A stretch of DNA of 64,000 nucleotides from Roseicella aerolata (GTDB lineage: Bacteria > Pseudomonadota > Alphaproteobacteria > Acetobacterales > Acetobacteraceae), in NCBI RefSeq assembly GCF_020523605.1, contig NZ_JAJAQI010000019.1, positions 44,476-108,475 of the forward strand. The letters are read 5' to 3'. Below, piece after piece: positions 33,577 through 42,230 of this stretch. Each line of letters opens with the position of its first letter. The stretch's first letter is position 1. Under the pieces are notes generated by a model, which was not told the origin of the DNA, ran no database searches, and saw only the letters and a list, made by a program, of their open reading frames with translations. Made by a program: the position numbers and the translations under genes.

Positions 33577-34456
33577 GCGCCTGCTGCTCACCGGGGCCAC
33601 CGGCTTCGTGGGGCGGGCGATGCTGGCGCCGCTCGCGGCCCACGGGTTCGAGGTTCATGCCGTGGCGCGCCACGCCGGCACCGGCGCGGCCATCTGGCAT
33701 GCGGCCGACCTGCTGGACGAAGGCGCGATGCGTGCGCTGCTGCGCGATGTGCGGCCGGCGGTGCTGGTCCACGCCGCCTGGTATGTCACGCCTGGCCGCT
33801 TCTGGACCGCGCCCGAGAATGCCGATTGGGTCGAGGCCTCGACCGCGTTGGCCGAGGCCTTTGCCGAGTGCGGCGGACGGCGGCTGCTGGGCCTCGGCAC
33901 CTGTGCCGAATATGATTGGGAGGAGGAGGGAACGCTTTCCTGGCCGGAAACGCGGCGCATCGCGCCCGCGACGCCCTATGGGCGGGCCAAGGCGGAACTC
34001 TCCGTGCGCTGGGCGACGATGGGTCAGCGACGGAGCCTTTCCGTCGCCTGGGCCCGGCTGTTCCATCTCTTCGGCCCGGGTGAGCATCCCGATCGGCTCG
34101 TGCCGGCCGTGATGCAGGCGCTGCGAGAGGGGAGGGAGGCCGCGACCGGCTCCGGCCGCGCGGTCCGCGACTTCGTCAGCACCGGGTATCTGGGCCGCGC
34201 CATTGCGGCGCTGACGGCGAGCCGGGTCGAGGGGGCGGTGAACACAGCATCCGGCCGGCCCGTGGCGACGCGCGTGGTGATCGAGACGATCGGCCGGCTG
34301 ATCGGTCGCCCGGACCTGATCCGCCTCGGCGCGCTGCGGGAGCGTGAGGGCGAGCCGCCCTTCATCGCCGCCGATACCACGCGCCTCGTGCACGAGGTCG
34401 GCTTTACCGAGCGCGCCGAGCTTGCGCGCGAACTGGCGAAGCTCATCGGGCGCTGA
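33569..34456 (+). CDS. NAD(P)-dependent epimerase/dehydratase, probable CDP-4-keto-sugar reductase
   Basis: A 295-residue extended SDR. LLLTGATGFVGRAML is the dinucleotide motif, GTCAEYDW holds the active-site Thr/Cys region, and YGRAKAE is the YxxxK pair. The size and position suit the final 4-ketoreductase that completes the deoxysugar, as abequose or paratose synthases do in CDP pathways. It is the last gene of the operon; the next gene on the other strand overlaps its end by 14 bp. The stereochemistry of the product is unknown. Confidence 0.87.
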   Translation: MAERLLLTGATGFVGRAMLAPLAAHGFEVHAVARHAGTGAAIWHAADLLDEGAMRALLRDVRPAVLVHAAWYVTPGRFWTAPENADWVEASTALAEAFAECGGRRLLGLGTCAEYDWEEEGTLSWPETRRIAPATPYGRAKAELSVRWATMGQRRSLSVAWARLFHLFGPGEHPDRLVPAVMQALREGREAATGSGRAVRDFVSTGYLGRAIAALTASRVEGAVNTASGRPVATRVVIETIGRLIGRPDLIRLGALREREGEPPFIAADTTRLVHEVGFTERAELARELAKLIGR

Positions 34457-35054
34457 CCGCCCGCCGCCGCACGCCGTTGAGCGCAAGCTCCGTGTGCAGC
34501 GCGACCAACTCGGCCTTCTCCAGGCGGCCGTTGGGGCGGTACCAGGTGCAGATGCCGGTGAGCATCGCCAGCATGGCGAAGGTGGTGACAGGAATGTCTG
34601 CCACCTCCAGCTCGCCCGTCGCCACGCCTTCCTCCAGTAGTGCCATCAGCCGCGCTTCATAGTTGCGACGCATCTCGACAATCTGACGGTAGTTGGGCGG
34701 GTCCAGCGCGCGCAACTCGAAATTGGCGATATAGACCTCCTGCCGCCTCTCCATATGGTAGAGGACATGATGGGCGATGAAGGCGCGCAGCCGGTCCATC
34801 AGCGCGGGGCCTGCGGCCTCCAGCGCCGCATCGGTCGCGGCCAGCAGCGTTGCCATGTGCTCCTGCATCATGTCGAAAAGCAGGGCCTGCTTGCTGGTAA
34901 TGTGATTGTAGAGCGAGCTGGGCTGGATGCCGACTTCCGCCGCCAGGTCGCGCAGGTTCATCGCTGCGAAACCCTGGCGATAGATCAGCGTCAGCGCGGC
35001 GCTGCGGATCGCCGTTGCGGTGCGCGCGCCGTTGGAGCCCGAAATGCGGGCCAT
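34443..35054 (-). CDS. TetR family transcriptional regulator
   Basis: 203 residues. The N-terminal helix-turn-helix reads IRSAALTLIYRQGFAAMNLR, then DLAAEVGIQPSSLYNHITSK, a standard TetR fold. The ligand domain (~70-203) has a TetR_C-like helical pattern typical of acyl-CoA-responsive members. AGGAGA lies six bases before the ATG at 35054. It diverges from the liv/acyl-CoA/liu operon, and the palindrome at 35121-35142 between them is its likely operator. Repression released by an acyl-CoA intermediate is the usual arrangement and is inferred here; LiuQ, a TetR regulator of leucine degradation in betaproteobacteria, is a parallel. Confidence 0.9.
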   Translation of the reverse strand: MARISGSNGARTATAIRSAALTLIYRQGFAAMNLRDLAAEVGIQPSSLYNHITSKQALLFDMMQEHMATLLAATDAALEAAGPALMDRLRAFIAHHVLYHMERRQEVYIANFELRALDPPNYRQIVEMRRNYEARLMALLEEGVATGELEVADIPVTTFAMLAMLTGICTWYRPNGRLEKAELVALHTELALNGVRRRAVSAR

Positions 35055-35372
35055 CTGCTCTCCTGTGCCGCTTCCTCTGCTCGCCGAGAATCCGATGAAA
35101 GAAGGCTTGCGGTCAATCTGGAAACTAACGTACCTTCGTTTCCCAGTGGGACGGCCAAGTTCCCGCGGGGAGGTTACGGATGGTGCGATATCAGGACAGC
35201 CATGTCCGGCGCCCAGGAAGTCCGGCATCGATGCCGGCTGATCGCCCTGAGCCGTTGCCCCTTTCCCGGAGCTGCAGCCGTGGCGGGTGACGCCCGATCG
35301 GGCGCTGTTGCTGCCACCGCAGGCACCCCATATCCCGATGGCGAGGAAACCAGATCCAGGGGAGCCGGGCGC
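35055..35372. promoter_or_regulatory. Divergent control region of the TetR gene and liv-liu operon
   Basis: 318 bp with no convincing gene. It contains the operator-like palindrome at 35121-35142 in an AT-richer core. TTGACC read on the minus strand just beside the palindrome (about 35113) may be a -35 element for the regulator. The remaining ~200 bp before livG would be an untranslated leader. Confidence 0.5.
35121..35142. promoter_or_regulatory. Palindromic operator candidate for the TetR regulator
   Basis: A 22-bp imperfect palindrome bounded by GAAAC and GTTTC. 18 of the 22 positions match the reverse complement. It is AT-richer than its surroundings, 67 bp from the TetR start, and sits between divergent promoters. 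Length and symmetry suit a TetR dimer. Confidence 0.6.
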
Positions 35373-36197
35373 ATGGAGGCCACGACGCCGATCCTTGCCG
35401 CGGAGCGTGTCTCGCTGCGCTTCGGCGGCGTCCGGGCCCTGACCGATGTCTCCTTCGAGGTGCGCAAGGGCGAGGTCTTCTCAATCATCGGCCCGAACGG
35501 CGCCGGTAAGACCTCCATGGTCAACTGCATCTCCGGCCGCTATCGCCCGACCGAGGGCCGCATCCGCTTCGACGGCCAGGACATCACCCGCCTGCCCACG
35601 CGCAAGCGCGCCGCCATCGGCATTGGCCGCACCTTCCAGAACCTGGCGCTGTTCGGGCACATGACCGTGCTCGACAACATCATGGTCGGCCGGCACCACC
35701 TGCTGAAGCACGGCTTCTGGACCGGCATGCCCTTCTGGCTGTTCGGCGCGCAGCGGGAGGAGATCGCGCATCGGCGGGAGGTCGAGGAGATCATCGACTT
35801 CCTCGAGATCCAGCATGTGCGCAAGGCGGTGGCTGGCACACTCTCCTATGGCCTGCGCAAGCGCGTTGAACTGGCGCGCGCCGTCGCCCTCAGGCCCAAG
35901 CTCATCCTGCTGGATGAACCGATGGCGGGCATGAACCTCGAGGAGAAGGAGGACATGGCCCGCTTCATCCTCGACCTCAACGAGGAATGGGGCATGACCG
36001 TGCTGATGATCGAGCACGACATGGGCGTGGTGATGGACATCTCGCACCGCGTCATGGTGCTGGATTTCGGCCGGAAGATCGCCGAAGGGCGGCCGGAGGA
36101 GGTGCTCGCCGACCCGCATGTCAGGCGCGCCTATCTAGGCGAGGCGGATGAGGTGGTGAGCGAGCCGGAAGAGGCAATGGAGCCTGTGGAGTCATGA
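35373..36197 (+). CDS. livG: Branched-chain-type ABC transporter ATP-binding protein LivG
   Basis: One of the two ATPases of an importer for branched-chain amino acids or related acids. 274 residues. Walker A IIGPNGAGKTSMVN, Walker B LILLDEPMAGMN, a signature LSYGLRKRVELARA (variant of LSGGQ), and the switch His in MIEHDMGVV are present. LivG-type RTFQNLALFGHMTVLDNIMV is clear. The ATG at 35373 follows GGGGAG. It is the first gene of the operon and its stop overlaps the acyl-CoA synthetase start. Confidence 0.92.
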   Translation: MEATTPILAAERVSLRFGGVRALTDVSFEVRKGEVFSIIGPNGAGKTSMVNCISGRYRPTEGRIRFDGQDITRLPTRKRAAIGIGRTFQNLALFGHMTVLDNIMVGRHHLLKHGFWTGMPFWLFGAQREEIAHRREVEEIIDFLEIQHVRKAVAGTLSYGLRKRVELARAVALRPKLILLDEPMAGMNLEEKEDMARFILDLNEEWGMTVLMIEHDMGVVMDISHRVMVLDFGRKIAEGRPEEVLADPHVRRAYLGEADEVVSEPEEAMEPVES

Positions 36198-38101
36198 GCG
36201 ACGCTGCGGATACCCTGCCGAAGCTGCTCGCCCGCAACGCCCGCGGCTTCCCGAATGACGTCGCGCTGCGGGAGAAGGAATTCGGCATCTGGCGCAGCAT
36301 CACCTGGGGCGAGTACGAGGCGCGCACGCGCGCCTTCGCCCTCGGGCTGCGGAAGCTGGGGCTCGGTGCCGGCGACGTGGTCGGGCTGATCGGCGACAAC
36401 CGGCCGGACTGGGTAATGGGCGAGATCGCGGCGCATGCGATCGGCGCGCGTAGCCTTGGCGTCTACCGCGACGCGCTGGAGGACGAGGTCGCCTACCTCC
36501 TCGAATTCGCCTCGGCCAAGGCGGTGATCGCGGAAGACGAGGAGCAGGTTGACAAGCTGCTCGGCGTCTCCGACCGCGTGCCAAGCCTGCGCCACATCAT
36601 CTATTGCGACCCGCGCGGCATGCGCAAGCATGAGGACCCGCGGCTGCTGCCGGTCACCGAGCTGGTCGCCCTCGGCGAAGCGGCGCACAAGGCGGAGCCT
36701 GGTGCCTGGGAGGCGATGGTCGCCGCGACGCGCGGCGAGGAGGTGGCGATCCTCTGCACCACCTCCGGCACCACGGCGCGGCCGAAGCTCGCCATGCTGA
36801 CGGGCGGCGCGCTGGTGCGGCACTGCCAAGCCTATCTCAAGGCCGATCCCAAGGGGCCGGAGGATGAGTATGTCTCTGTCCTGCCGCTGCCCTGGATCAT
36901 GGAGCAGATCTATGCCCTCGGCTGGGGGCTGCTGGCCCGGATGAAGGTGAACTTCGTCGAGGAGCCGGAGACCATGATGGCCGATTTCCGCGAGATCGGC
37001 CCGAGTTTCGTCCTCTTCGCCCCAAGAGTGTGGGAGGCGCTGGCGGCCGAGGTGCGCGCCAAGGTCATGGATGCAAGCCCGCTCAAGCGGCGCATGTTCG
37101 ATCTCGGCATGCAATGGGGGCTGGCGGCGCTCGACAAGGGCGAGCGGTCCTTCAAGGCCGACCAACTGCTGTTCCGCGCGCTGCGCGATCGCCTTGGCTT
37201 CACCAACCTGCGTTCCGCCGCGACCGGCGGCGCCGCGCTCGGGCCCGACACCTTCCGCTTCTTCCAGGCCATGGGCGTGCCGCTCCGGCAGATCTACGGC
37301 CAGACCGAGACGCTCGGCGCCTATACGGTCCATCGTGCGGACGACGTGAACCAGGACACGGTCGGCGTCGCCTTCACCGAGGAGATCGAGACGCGGATCG
37401 TGGATCCGGACCAGAACGGCCTGGGGGAGATCGTCACGCGGCATCCCAACATGTTCTCCGGCTATTTCGGCATGGCGGAGACCGGCGACCTGCGCGATGG
37501 CTGGCTGCATACCGGCGATGCCGGCTATGTCGACAGGAACGGCCATCTGGTGGTGATCGATCGCATCAAGGACATCGCGACCACCAGCAAGGGCGACCGA
37601 TTCAGCCCGCAGTATATTGAGAACAAGCTGAAATTCAGCCCTTACGTGGCGGAGGCGGTGGTGCTGGGCGACGGCAGGCCGCATCTCGCGGCGATGATCT
37701 GCATCCGCTTCCCCATCGTCAGCAAATGGGCGGAGCGCAACCGGATCGCCTTCACCACCTATACCGACCTCGCCTCCAGGCCCGAGGTGACGGAGTTGCT
37801 GCGGCAGGAGGTAGAGAAGGTGAACGCGACCCTGCCCGAGCCGCAGCGCATCCGGGACTTCCTGCTGCTCTACAAGGAGCTGGACGCGGATGACGAGGAG
37901 CTGACCCGCACCCGCAAGGTCCGCCGCGGCGTCATCAACCAGAAATACGGCGAGATCATCGAGGCCATATATCGCGGCGATGCCGCCATCCCGGTGGACA
38001 CTACCATCGCCTTCCAGGACGGCACGAAGCAGCGCATCCGGACGACGCTGAAGGTCGTATCGATGCGCGGCGCGCCGGTCCTGGCCCAGGCAGCGGAGTA
38101 G
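36194..38101 (+). CDS. Long-chain-type acyl-CoA synthetase (AMP-binding)
   Basis: 635 residues of the FadD/FACS-like branch. The phosphate loop reads CTTSGTTARPKLAML, in which the usual Gly after GTT is Ala and the Lys-Gly is Lys-Leu. YGQTETLGAYT, GWLHTGDAGYVDRNGHLVVIDRIKD and the C-terminal TRTRKVRR are in place. It lies between livG and livH, an arrangement repeated in many proteobacterial liv-type clusters, so it probably activates the imported acid to its CoA ester. The chain length and branching preferred cannot be read from sequence. Confidence 0.88.
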   Translation: MSDAADTLPKLLARNARGFPNDVALREKEFGIWRSITWGEYEARTRAFALGLRKLGLGAGDVVGLIGDNRPDWVMGEIAAHAIGARSLGVYRDALEDEVAYLLEFASAKAVIAEDEEQVDKLLGVSDRVPSLRHIIYCDPRGMRKHEDPRLLPVTELVALGEAAHKAEPGAWEAMVAATRGEEVAILCTTSGTTARPKLAMLTGGALVRHCQAYLKADPKGPEDEYVSVLPLPWIMEQIYALGWGLLARMKVNFVEEPETMMADFREIGPSFVLFAPRVWEALAAEVRAKVMDASPLKRRMFDLGMQWGLAALDKGERSFKADQLLFRALRDRLGFTNLRSAATGGAALGPDTFRFFQAMGVPLRQIYGQTETLGAYTVHRADDVNQDTVGVAFTEEIETRIVDPDQNGLGEIVTRHPNMFSGYFGMAETGDLRDGWLHTGDAGYVDRNGHLVVIDRIKDIATTSKGDRFSPQYIENKLKFSPYVAEAVVLGDGRPHLAAMICIRFPIVSKWAERNRIAFTTYTDLASRPEVTELLRQEVEKVNATLPEPQRIRDFLLLYKELDADDEELTRTRKVRRGVINQKYGEIIEAIYRGDAAIPVDTTIAFQDGTKQRIRTTLKVVSMRGAPVLAQAAE

Positions 38102-38106
38102 GGCGG

Positions 38107-39000
38107 ATGGACTGGTCGCTGCTGCTGCAACTCACGCTCAACGGGCTGATCGTCGGCGCGCTCTATGGCGTCGTGGCCATGAGCTTCGTGCTCATCTATA
38201 AGGCCTCCCAGGTCGTCAACTTCGCACAGGGCGAGTTCCTGCTTGTCGGCGCCTGGGTCTGCTGGTGGCTGCTGACCGACTGGCAACTGCCCTTCTGGGC
38301 CGGCTTCCTCTTCACCCTCGCCTTCATGACGCTGTTCGGCATGATCCTGCAGGTGGTCGTGCTGCGACCCCTGATCGGGGAGCCGGTGATCAGCGTCATC
38401 ATGGCGACCATCGGCCTAGGCATCTTCTTCCAGGCACTGATGAAGTGGATCTTCGGCGTCTTCGCCAAGCCCTTCCCGCCGATCTTCGCGGCCGAGCAGG
38501 TGAGCGTCTTCGGCCTGCAGGTGCAAACCGTCTATCTCATGTCGCTCGGTATCTCCGTGCTCATCATGGCGGGCTTCGCCTGGTTCTTCACCGCCAGCAA
38601 GCACGGCCTGGCCATGCGGGCGACGGCCTTCGACCAGCAGGTGGCGCAGTCCCTCGGCGTCTCGGTGCCCAAGGTCTTCGCCATGTCCTGGGCGATCTCG
38701 GCGGTGGTCTCCTCGGTCGCGGGCGTCGTGGTCGGCGTGGTGAACGGCGTCTCCTCGGCGCTCTCCTTCTACGGCATCAAGGTCTTCCCGGCCGTCATCC
38801 TGGGCGGGCTGGACAGCGTGGTGGGGGCGGTGCTCGGCGGGCTGATCGTCGGGCTGCTGGAGAACTGGGCACAATACATCGACGCCGAATGGCTGAATTG
38901 GGGCAACATGTACACCATCGCGCCCTTCTACGCCCTGATCCTCATCCTGCTGGTCAAGCCCTACGGCCTGTTCGGCACCAAGAATATTGAGCGGGTGTAG
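38107..39000 (+). CDS. livH: Branched-chain-type ABC transporter permease LivH
   Basis: A 297-residue inner-membrane permease with about eight hydrophobic helices. LNGLIVGALYGVVAMSFVLIY at the N-terminus and LGVSVPKVFAMSWAISAVVS and AVILGGLDSVVGAVLGGLIVG near the C-terminus are LivH signatures. It pairs with LivM to form the channel. It starts five bases after the acyl-CoA synthetase stop. Confidence 0.93.
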   Translation: MDWSLLLQLTLNGLIVGALYGVVAMSFVLIYKASQVVNFAQGEFLLVGAWVCWWLLTDWQLPFWAGFLFTLAFMTLFGMILQVVVLRPLIGEPVISVIMATIGLGIFFQALMKWIFGVFAKPFPPIFAAEQVSVFGLQVQTVYLMSLGISVLIMAGFAWFFTASKHGLAMRATAFDQQVAQSLGVSVPKVFAMSWAISAVVSSVAGVVVGVVNGVSSALSFYGIKVFPAVILGGLDSVVGAVLGGLIVGLLENWAQYIDAEWLNWGNMYTIAPFYALILILLVKPYGLFGTKNIERV

Positions 39001-39004
39001 CGCC

Positions 39005-40072
39005 ATGGCCGTGATGACGCCGGCGGGGGACTACCGCACCAGCTACCGGGAAGACATGACGATCTTCCCGACCAGGAACAGCCGTCTCGCGCTCTGGCTT
39101 GGCCTCGCGCTGCTCTGCGCCGCGCCGCTGGTCCTCGGGCGCTACGAACTCGGCCTGCTGGTCAATATCGGCATCATGGGCATCGCCGCGCTCGGGCTGA
39201 ACATCCTGGTCGGCTTCACCGGCCAGATCAGCATCGGCCATGCCGCCTTCTTCGGCTTCGGCGCCTTCGCCAGCGCCTGGCTGCATGAGCAGTTCCACAT
39301 TCCGGTCGTGCTCTGCATCCCGCTTGCCGGATTCATGACGGCGCTCATCGGCCTCGTCTTCGGCGCGCCGGCGGCGCGGCTGAAGGGGCTCTACCTGGCG
39401 ATCGCAACGCTGGCGGCACAGTTCATCCTGGAAGACTTCTTCGCCCGTGCCCAGTGGTTCACCGGCGGCGTCGCCGGCCGGATCACCGAGCCCTTCGAAT
39501 TGTTCGGCTGGCGCGCGGACCGGGAGGAGAGCTTCTTCTACGTCGTCCTCGCCTTCGTCATCCTCATGTTCGTCGGCGCGGCCAATCTGATGCGGACGCG
39601 GGACGGGCGGGCGCTGGTCGCGGTGCGCGACCATTACCTCTCGGCCGAGGTGATGGGCATCAACCTTGCCTATTACCGCACGCTCTCCTTCGGCATCGCC
39701 TCCTTCTACGCCGGCGTCGCCGGCGCCCTCTACGCCCACTACCTGCTTTTCGTGAGCGTGGAAGCCTTCACCATCCTGCTCTCCATCCAGTTCCTCGGGA
39801 TGGTCATTATCGGCGGCCTCGGCAGCGTCATGGGGAGCCTGATGGGTGCCGCCTTCATGGTGCTGCTGCCGGAGGCGGTGCAGATGGTGGCCGATGCGCT
39901 GGCGGGGGGCGCGATCGACCGCGCGCTCAGGCTCGGCAACTCCATCTCCTTCCTGCGGGAGATGACGATCGGCGCAGCCATCATCCTCTTCCTGATCTTC
40001 GAGCCGGACGGGCTCGCAAGGCGGTGGCGCCTGATCAAGGCGTACTGGAAGCTCTACCCCTACTCACACTAG
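39005..40072 (+). CDS. livM: Branched-chain-type ABC transporter permease LivM
   Basis: 355 residues with a hydrophilic N-terminal extension (~25 residues) and about nine membrane helices. The family motif LGLNILVGFTGQISIGHAAF and the EAA-like loop VMGINLAYYRTLSFGIASFYAG, with IIGGLGSVMGSLMGAAF, are present. The ATG at 39005 lies four bases after the livH stop. It completes the membrane part of the importer. Confidence 0.93.
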   Translation: MAVMTPAGDYRTSYREDMTIFPTRNSRLALWLGLALLCAAPLVLGRYELGLLVNIGIMGIAALGLNILVGFTGQISIGHAAFFGFGAFASAWLHEQFHIPVVLCIPLAGFMTALIGLVFGAPAARLKGLYLAIATLAAQFILEDFFARAQWFTGGVAGRITEPFELFGWRADREESFFYVVLAFVILMFVGAANLMRTRDGRALVAVRDHYLSAEVMGINLAYYRTLSFGIASFYAGVAGALYAHYLLFVSVEAFTILLSIQFLGMVIIGGLGSVMGSLMGAAFMVLLPEAVQMVADALAGGAIDRALRLGNSISFLREMTIGAAIILFLIFEPDGLARRWRLIKAYWKLYPYSH

Positions 40073-40093
40073 TCCAACACGGGAGGAACAAAC

Positions 40094-41386
40094 ATGACCC
40101 TGCGGAGACAGATGCTCGGCCTCGCCGCGGCGGCCGCGTTGACGCTGCCGACGGTGGCGCAGGCGCAGCCGATCCCGGTCGGCCATCTGATGGATCTCTC
40201 GGGCGCGACAAGCGATGTCGGCACGCCCTTCTCCCAGGGGGTCAACGACGCCTGGGCCTGGCTCAACCGCACCCGCAACGGCGTCAATGGCCGGCAGGTC
40301 AATGTCCTCGCCTTCGACTACGGCTACCAAGCGCCGCGCGCCGTCAGCCAGTACCAGGCCTGGAGCCGCGAGCGCGTCGTCGCCATCAATGGCTGGGGCA
40401 CGGCGGATACCGAGGCGCTGGTGCGCTTCGTGACGCGCGACAAGGTGCCCTATGTCTCCGGCTCCTATTCCGCCGCGCTGACCGATGCCGGCGGCAAGTC
40501 CGGTCGGCAGGGCGTGGAGGCGGCGCCTTACAACTTCTTCTACGGCCCCTCCTATTCCGACGCGCTGCGCGCCATGCTGATCTGGGCCGCCGAGGACTGG
40601 AAGGCGAAGGGCGGGCAAGGGCGGCCGAAATACGTCCATATGGGCGCCAACCACCCCTATCCGAACTCACCCAAGGCGGCGGGCGAGGCGCTGGCAGCGG
40701 AACTCGGCTTCGAGGTGCTGCCGGCCATCGTCTTCGCCCTGACGCCCGGCGACTACACCGCGCAATGCTTGACGCTGCGCAACCAGGGCGCCAACTACGC
40801 CTATCTCGGCAACACGGCGGGCTCCAACATCTCCGTCCTGCGCGCCTGCCAGACCGCCGGCGTGAATGTGCAGTTCATGGGCAATGTCTGGGGCATGGAT
40901 GAGAACGCCATGAAGGCGGCCGGCGCGGCGGCGAATGGCGTGGTCTTCCCGGTGCGCACCCAGGCGGTCTGGGGCCAGCAGGCGCCGGGCATGGCGAATG
41001 TGCAGGCGGTCAGCCGCGTCTCCGACCAGTCCGGCAATGCCTATCGCCCGGTGCACTACCTGGCCGGCATCTGCAGCGCCATGCTGGTGGCGGAGGCGAT
41101 GGAGACAGCCGCGGCCAATGGCGGCCAGGTGAGCGGCGAGCGGGTGCGCGATGGCTTTTACGCGCGGCAGAACTGGGTGCCGAAGGGGTTCGAGGGCGTC
41201 TGCGCGCCGTCCACCTTCACCAAGGACGACCATCGCGGCACGCTGGCCGTCTCCATCTACCGCGCGCGTGTCAGCGGCGACACCAGCCAGGGCAGCGTGG
41301 GCGAGTTGATGCAGGCCGGCACCATGCGGCTGGAGCCGGTGAAGACCGTGACGCTCGACCGCCGCGCCGACTGGCTGGGCTGGTAG
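40094..41386 (+). CDS. Periplasmic branched-chain-type substrate-binding protein (LivK-like)
   Basis: The importer's ligand receptor, 430 residues. It has a signal peptide (MTLRRQMLGLAAAAALTLPT, cleavage after AQAQ) and the two-lobed Peripla_BP_6 fold: PVGHLMDLSGATSDVGTPFSQG, GVNGRQVNVLAFDYGY, VPYVSGSYSAAL, GANYAYLGNTAGSN. It is longer than amino-acid LivK (~370), as are receptors linked to acyl or aromatic acids. GGGAGG precedes the ATG. Co-transcription with ligase and liu genes suggests a branched acid or leucine-related ligand. Confidence 0.9.
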   Translation: MTLRRQMLGLAAAAALTLPTVAQAQPIPVGHLMDLSGATSDVGTPFSQGVNDAWAWLNRTRNGVNGRQVNVLAFDYGYQAPRAVSQYQAWSRERVVAINGWGTADTEALVRFVTRDKVPYVSGSYSAALTDAGGKSGRQGVEAAPYNFFYGPSYSDALRAMLIWAAEDWKAKGGQGRPKYVHMGANHPYPNSPKAAGEALAAELGFEVLPAIVFALTPGDYTAQCLTLRNQGANYAYLGNTAGSNISVLRACQTAGVNVQFMGNVWGMDENAMKAAGAAANGVVFPVRTQAVWGQQAPGMANVQAVSRVSDQSGNAYRPVHYLAGICSAMLVAEAMETAAANGGQVSGERVRDGFYARQNWVPKGFEGVCAPSTFTKDDHRGTLAVSIYRARVSGDTSQGSVGELMQAGTMRLEPVKTVTLDRRADWLGW

Positions 41387-41390
41387 GCCG

Positions 41391-42230
41391 ATGAGCGCGG
41401 CCCTGGAGACTGCCGTGACGGCGCCCGCGGTGGCCCCCGCGCCGCCGCTCCTCGAGGTCAACAACATCGAGGTGGTCTACAACGACGTCATCCTGGTGCT
41501 GCGCGGCCTCTCCCTCGCGGTGCCGCAGGGCAGGATCGTCGCCCTGCTCGGCGCCAACGGGGCCGGCAAGTCCACCACGCTGAAGGCGATCTCCGGCCTC
41601 CTCAAGACCGAGGAGGGCGAGGTCACCCGCGGCGAGGTACGTTTCGGCGGGGAGCGGATCGACGGCACCGATCCGCACCTCATCGTCCGCAAGGGCATCT
41701 TCCAGGTGATGGAGGGCCGGCGGCTCATCGCCGACATGACCTGCCTGGAGAATCTCCGGCTCGGCGCCTTCACCCGTTCCGACAACGAGGTGAAGCGCGA
41801 CATCGACATGGTCTATTCCTACTTCCCGCGGCTGAAGGAGCGCACCGGCCTGGCCGGCTACCTCTCGGGCGGGGAGCAGCAGATGCTGGCGATCGGCCGC
41901 GCGCTGATGGCGCGGCCGAAGCTGATCCTGATGGACGAGCCCTCCATGGGCCTCAGCCCGCTGCTGGTGAAGGAGGTCTTCTCCATCATCAGGAAGCTGA
42001 ACGAGGAGTTGGGCATCACCATCCTGCTGGTGGAGCAGAATGCCCGCATGGCGCTCTCCGTCGCCTCCTACGGCTATGTCATGGAGCAGGGGAAGGTGGT
42101 GCTGGACGGCACCGCCGAGGCGCTCGCGACGAATGAGGACGTGAAGGAGTTCTATCTCGGCGGCCATGGCGCCGAGCGGAAGAGCTTCAAGAACCTCAAG
42201 AGCTACAAGCGGAGGAAGCGGTGGCTCTAG
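41391..42230 (+). CDS. livF: Branched-chain-type ABC transporter ATP-binding protein LivF
   Basis: The second ATPase, 279 residues. Walker A LLGANGAGKSTTLKAISGLL, signature YLSGGEQQMLAIGRAL, Walker B LILMDEPSMGLSPLL and switch VEQNARMAL are all intact. A ~20-residue Ala/Pro-rich N-terminal extension and a basic C-terminal tail (RKSFKNLKSYKRRKR) exceed the usual ~235 residues. The next gene's GTG start lies inside its last ten bases. Confidence 0.93.
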   Translation: MSAALETAVTAPAVAPAPPLLEVNNIEVVYNDVILVLRGLSLAVPQGRIVALLGANGAGKSTTLKAISGLLKTEEGEVTRGEVRFGGERIDGTDPHLIVRKGIFQVMEGRRLIADMTCLENLRLGAFTRSDNEVKRDIDMVYSYFPRLKERTGLAGYLSGGEQQMLAIGRALMARPKLILMDEPSMGLSPLLVKEVFSIIRKLNEELGITILLVEQNARMALSVASYGYVMEQGKVVLDGTAEALATNEDVKEFYLGGHGAERKSFKNLKSYKRRKRWL

